Below are positions 61,486 to 64,000 of a stretch of DNA of 64,000 nt, piece after piece. Source of the stretch: Clostridium gasigenes (GTDB lineage Bacteria > Bacillota > Clostridia > Clostridiales > Clostridiaceae); the NCBI RefSeq assembly GCF_900104115.1, contig NZ_FNJM01000001.1, positions 186,001-250,000 of the forward strand, in the 5' to 3' direction. Both the position numbers and the translations under genes were made by a program. Numbering within the stretch: the stretch's first letter is position 1; every line of letters begins with the position of its first letter. The notes beneath the pieces were generated by a model. The model saw nothing but the letters and a program-made list of their open reading frames with translations. It had not been told where the DNA came from and did no database searches.

Positions 61486-62517
61486 CTGAAAAATGAAAAC
61501 TTAAGTTTAAATAAGATAATTGATTTAAAAAAATGGCAGAAATTACAGGATTCTATTGCATTAGTTACTAAGACTGCAATAATTACAGTTGATTATAAAG
61601 GGAATCCAGTTACTGAACATAGTTCTTGTCATAGATTTTGTGAAGAAGTAAGAGCAGATTCAGATATGGTAAAATATTGCGAAAAGTGTGATTCAAGAGG
61701 TGGGTTAGAAGCTATACGATTAAATGAACCATATATATATTTATGCCACTATAATATAGTAGACGTCGCTATACCTATAATTATTGATGATAAATATATT
61801 GGAGCAATTATGGCAGGTCAAGTAAAGTTATCAGATCCTAATGAAACTAAAATACTAGAGCAAATAGTAACAACGTCAAATAAAGATTTGGCTAATAAGA
61901 AATTAGAGGATTTAAAAGGGTATTATGAACAATTACCACTATTATCCTATGAAAAAGTTAAAGAACTTGCAAATATGTTAAGTTATTTATGCAATTATTT
62001 AGTTGAAGAATCAATAGAGAAAAATTTAATTTTACAAATGTATGAAAAGTCACTGAAAAGTGAAGTGGATTCTAATGCATTGATAGGGTATCCAGTAAAA
62101 AATATTGAAAATGTAAAAAAACAAATATCAAATGCTATAATAGACTCTTATATTATAGAAAAATCATGTGATGAGGGTAGAGAAGTTTTGGTAAGTACAA
62201 CTTTAAAACCAGCTATAGATTATATTTATAATAATAAAAGTGAAAATATTTCAGCAGAAAATATGGCTAATATTTGTCATGTTAGTCAAGGTTATTTTAG
62301 TAGGTTGTTTAAAAAAGAAACTGGAGAAAATTTTTCGATTTATTTGGCAAAATTAAAAATTGAATGGGCTAAGAATCTGTTAGAAGAAACAGATATGCAT
62401 GTTAATGAAGTTAGCCAAGAACTTGGATTTAGTGAATCAGGATATTTTATAAAAATATTTAAAAAGTATGAAGGGGTTACACCATCTATTTATAGAAAGT
62501 ATTTTAAGAAAATTTAG
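61486..62517 (+). CDS. PocR sensor - AraC-family transcriptional activator
   Basis: About 344 residues. The PocR ligand-binding domain (about 8-170) is 'IDLKKWQKLQDSIALVTK', 'AIITVDYKGNPVTEHSSC', 'CEKCDSRGGLEA', 'GAIMAGQVKL', with clustered Cys. The C-terminal AraC domain has two helix-turn-helices ('NMANICHVSQGYFSRLFK', 'NEVSQELGFSESGYFIKIFK'). The first in-frame ATG (61666) would cut off half the PocR domain, so translation must start upstream. The frame is open from 61480, and CTG 61486, ten bases after GGGGAG, is the best candidate. An A6 run beside it could also hide a one-base error. PocR domains sense 1,3-propanediol-like compounds. The neighbour is glycerol dehydrogenase. Confidence 0.78.
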   Translation: MKNENLSLNKIIDLKKWQKLQDSIALVTKTAIITVDYKGNPVTEHSSCHRFCEEVRADSDMVKYCEKCDSRGGLEAIRLNEPYIYLCHYNIVDVAIPIIIDDKYIGAIMAGQVKLSDPNETKILEQIVTTSNKDLANKKLEDLKGYYEQLPLLSYEKVKELANMLSYLCNYLVEESIEKNLILQMYEKSLKSEVDSNALIGYPVKNIENVKKQISNAIIDSYIIEKSCDEGREVLVSTTLKPAIDYIYNNKSENISAENMANICHVSQGYFSRLFKKETGENFSIYLAKLKIEWAKNLLEETDMHVNEVSQELGFSESGYFIKIFKKYEGVTPSIYRKYFKKI

Positions 62518-62560
62518 GCAATAATCAGGTATCTAAATAGAAAGTCATAATGCTAAGAAG

Positions 62561-62606
62561 TTGTCTCTTTAAGTGATGAAAAATCATTTGAAGAGACAAT
62601 TTTTTT
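62561..62606 (+). terminator. Rho-independent terminator after the PocR-AraC gene
   Basis: TTGTCTCTT (62561) pairs with AAGAGACAA (to 62599), with further inner pairing; seven T residues follow. Confidence 0.85.
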
Positions 62607-62695
62607 ATTATTTATATTAAAAAAAGATATATTAGGGAAATATAGTTTAAAAACGAAATAATCTGAAAAGTATAAAAATTACGATAATATAGTTT

Positions 62696-62738
62696 TATGT
62701 CAAAATATTACGGTCTGAAATCATAATATTTTGACATA
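62696..62738. promoter_or_regulatory. 15-bp inverted repeat upstream of the glycerol dehydrogenase gene
   Basis: TATGTCAAAATATTA (62696-62710) and TAATATTTTGACATA (62724-62738) are perfect inverted copies with a 13-base spacer. Located about 105-150 bases before the gldA-like gene, it is a good candidate site for the adjacent PocR-AraC activator or another dimeric regulator. Confidence 0.55.
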
Positions 62739-62757
62739 TTAGTCCAATGCGTAAAAA

Positions 62758-62775
62758 TGAAAACGATATTATAAT
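62758..62775 (+). promoter_or_regulatory. cre-like site overlapping a -10 box
   Basis: TGAAAACGATATTA (62758-62771) matches the CcpA catabolite-responsive consensus TGWAANCGNTNWCA at 13 of 14 positions. TATAAT follows at 62770-62775 without a good -35, consistent with an activator-dependent promoter subject to catabolite repression. Confidence 0.55.
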
Positions 62776-62843
62776 AAAGACAAGTTAAAAAACAAAAAAG
62801 TCAAAAGTAATAAATTTAAATAATACATAGAGGAGAGATTAAT

Positions 62844-63986
62844 ATGAGAAAAGCATTTATTTGCCCAACTAAATATGTTCAAGGTGAGGATGAATTATTA
62901 AATCTAGGTTATTTTGTGAAAACATTTGGAAAGTCAGGACTATTAATTGCCCACAAAGATGATGTGGCACGTATTAAAGAAAAATTAGATATAACTTCTG
63001 AAAAATTTGGAATTACTTTTGTAGAAAGTGGATTTAAAGGTGAGTGTTCAAGACAAGAGGTGGAGAGATTACAACAAATTGCTAAAGAAAATAAATGTGA
63101 TTGTATAATTGGGCTTGGTGGCGGTAAAGCAATTGATACTGCTAAATGTGTTGCAGAAGGTGATGCACTAATTATTGTTCCAACTATCGCAGCTACAGAT
63201 GCACCAACAAGTCATTCAGCAGTTTTATATACACCAGAAGGAGCATTTGATGATTATGCTTATTTCAAACAAAGCCCTAGTGTAGTACTTGTTGATACAA
63301 CAGTTATTGCAAAAGCACCTACTCGTTTCTTAGTTTCGGGAATGGGAGATGCATTATCAACATACTTTGAAGCAAGAGCAACATCAAATTCATATTCAAA
63401 TGTAAATGCAGGTTTACCTTGTGGAGTTCGCGAAGGGGTATGTGGATCAGCTATAGGAACTAACACAGCACTTGCACTTGCTAAGTTATGTTATGAAACT
63501 TTAATGATGGATGGAGTAAAAGCAAAAGCAGCTTCAGATTGCAATTTAGTAACACCAGCTTTAGAAAATATTATAGAAGCAAATATTCTTTTATCAGGAC
63601 TTGGATTTGAAAGTGGTGGACTAGCAGGAGCACATGCAATTCATGATGGGTTAACTATTTTAGAAGGTACACATAAATATTTCCATGGTGAAAAAGTTGC
63701 ATTTGGAACAATAGCACAATTAGTATTAGAAAATTCAAAAACAGAAGAAATAAATGAAGTATTAGATTTCTGCTTAGAAGTTGGACTTCCTGTTTGTTTA
63801 GAAGATATAGGAGTAGATAGTATTACTGATGCAGAACTTATGGAAGTTGCAGAAAAAGCATGTATAAAAGAAGAATCAATACATTCTATGCCATTCCCTA
63901 TAACAGCACAGGCTGTTGCAGCAGCAATTATTACTGCAGATAAAATAGGAAAAAATCATAAGATAAAAAGAGCTATAACTAATTAA
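62844..63986 (+). CDS. gldA: Glycerol dehydrogenase
   Basis: 380 residues of the iron-containing/GldA dehydrogenase family. NAD-binding 'CIIGLGGGKAIDTAKCVAEG' and 'VPTIAATDAPTSHSAVLY'. Metal ligands: Asp in 'SGMGDALSTYFEA', His in 'GGLAGAHAIHDGL', His in 'HKYFHGEKVAFG'. It oxidises glycerol to dihydroxyacetone with NAD+. The C-terminus is slightly longer than usual. GAGGAGAG precedes the ATG. An inverted repeat and cre-like site lie upstream, and the PocR-AraC activator gene next door fits glycerol/propanediol control. Its operon partners, if any, lie beyond the right edge. Confidence 0.93.
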   Translation: MRKAFICPTKYVQGEDELLNLGYFVKTFGKSGLLIAHKDDVARIKEKLDITSEKFGITFVESGFKGECSRQEVERLQQIAKENKCDCIIGLGGGKAIDTAKCVAEGDALIIVPTIAATDAPTSHSAVLYTPEGAFDDYAYFKQSPSVVLVDTTVIAKAPTRFLVSGMGDALSTYFEARATSNSYSNVNAGLPCGVREGVCGSAIGTNTALALAKLCYETLMMDGVKAKAASDCNLVTPALENIIEANILLSGLGFESGGLAGAHAIHDGLTILEGTHKYFHGEKVAFGTIAQLVLENSKTEEINEVLDFCLEVGLPVCLEDIGVDSITDAELMEVAEKACIKEESIHSMPFPITAQAVAAAIITADKIGKNHKIKRAITN

Positions 63987-64000
63987 AGTTATCCAGATGC

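Overview
The window is strongly A+T-rich, genes carry AGGAGG-type ribosome sites, several start at TTG, and hairpin terminators are abundant. The gene families (BceRSAB-like module, PocR/AraC plus glycerol dehydrogenase, [NiFe] hydrogenase with hyp genes, DUF3955, AAA-ATPase-like fragments) point to a saccharolytic, spore-forming Clostridium of the sensu stricto group. No rRNA, tRNA or CRISPR array was seen.

Layout. 0-1.2 kb: end of a CPBP membrane protease gene and a decayed IS3-family element. 1.4-6.0 kb: two-component system plus ABC transporter of the BceRSAB type (peptide-antibiotic sensing and resistance). 6.2-8.8 kb: an ABC-2 exporter (one ATPase, two permeases). 8.9-10.1 kb: a gene graveyard (MarR/flavoprotein chimera, PadR remnant, DUF2726 fragment). 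10.2-24.6 kb: an accessory, defence-like island. It starts with a G+C-richer, highly self-complementary element (10201-10311). Next comes a four-ORF operon that reads as an ABC-three-component/Lamassu-like system: a DUF4297-type nuclease effector split by a frameshift at an A7 run, a middle component, and a Rad50/SMC-like ATPase with a zinc hook. It continues with a RES-domain protein with an apparent N-terminal frameshift, an XRE regulator, a zinc-ribbon protein with homing-nuclease-type repeats, a PLD nuclease-helicase-DUF3427 protein and a NUDIX hydrolase. 24.7-29 kb: ordinary genes (K+ channel, VOC protein, amidase, EamA transporter, NUDIX, DUF3955).

29.4-35.0 kb: a probable catabolic cluster of class-III aminotransferase, zinc dehydrogenase, HAD phosphatase, a P-loop kinase fused to DUF1349, and an MFS transporter. 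Its substrate is unknown. 35.1-39.5 kb (minus strand): an operon resembling the enterobacterial yjfL/yjfM/yjfC set (DUF350 membrane protein, two unknown proteins, Asn-rich lipoprotein, tandem glutathionylspermidine-synthase-like ATP-grasp). 39.9-54.0 kb: a five-gene Opp/Nik-type ABC importer, a two-subunit [NiFe] hydrogenase without Tat signal, its maturation protease, and hypA, hypF, hypC, hypD and hypE. No hypB is present. Context makes the importer a likely nickel transporter. A long inverted repeat separates importer from hydrogenase and pairs with the ribosome site of the small-subunit gene.

54.2-64 kb: a Met/Asn/Gly repeat protein of unknown function, an AAA-ATPase-like fragment, a CwlD-like amidase, a YgiQ-family radical SAM protein, a PadR/DUF2812 pair, an MNT/HEPN pair, and a PocR-AraC regulator next to glycerol dehydrogenase. 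The region upstream of the dehydrogenase carries a 15-bp inverted repeat and a cre-like site. A family of palindromic intergenic elements recurs across the right half of the window.
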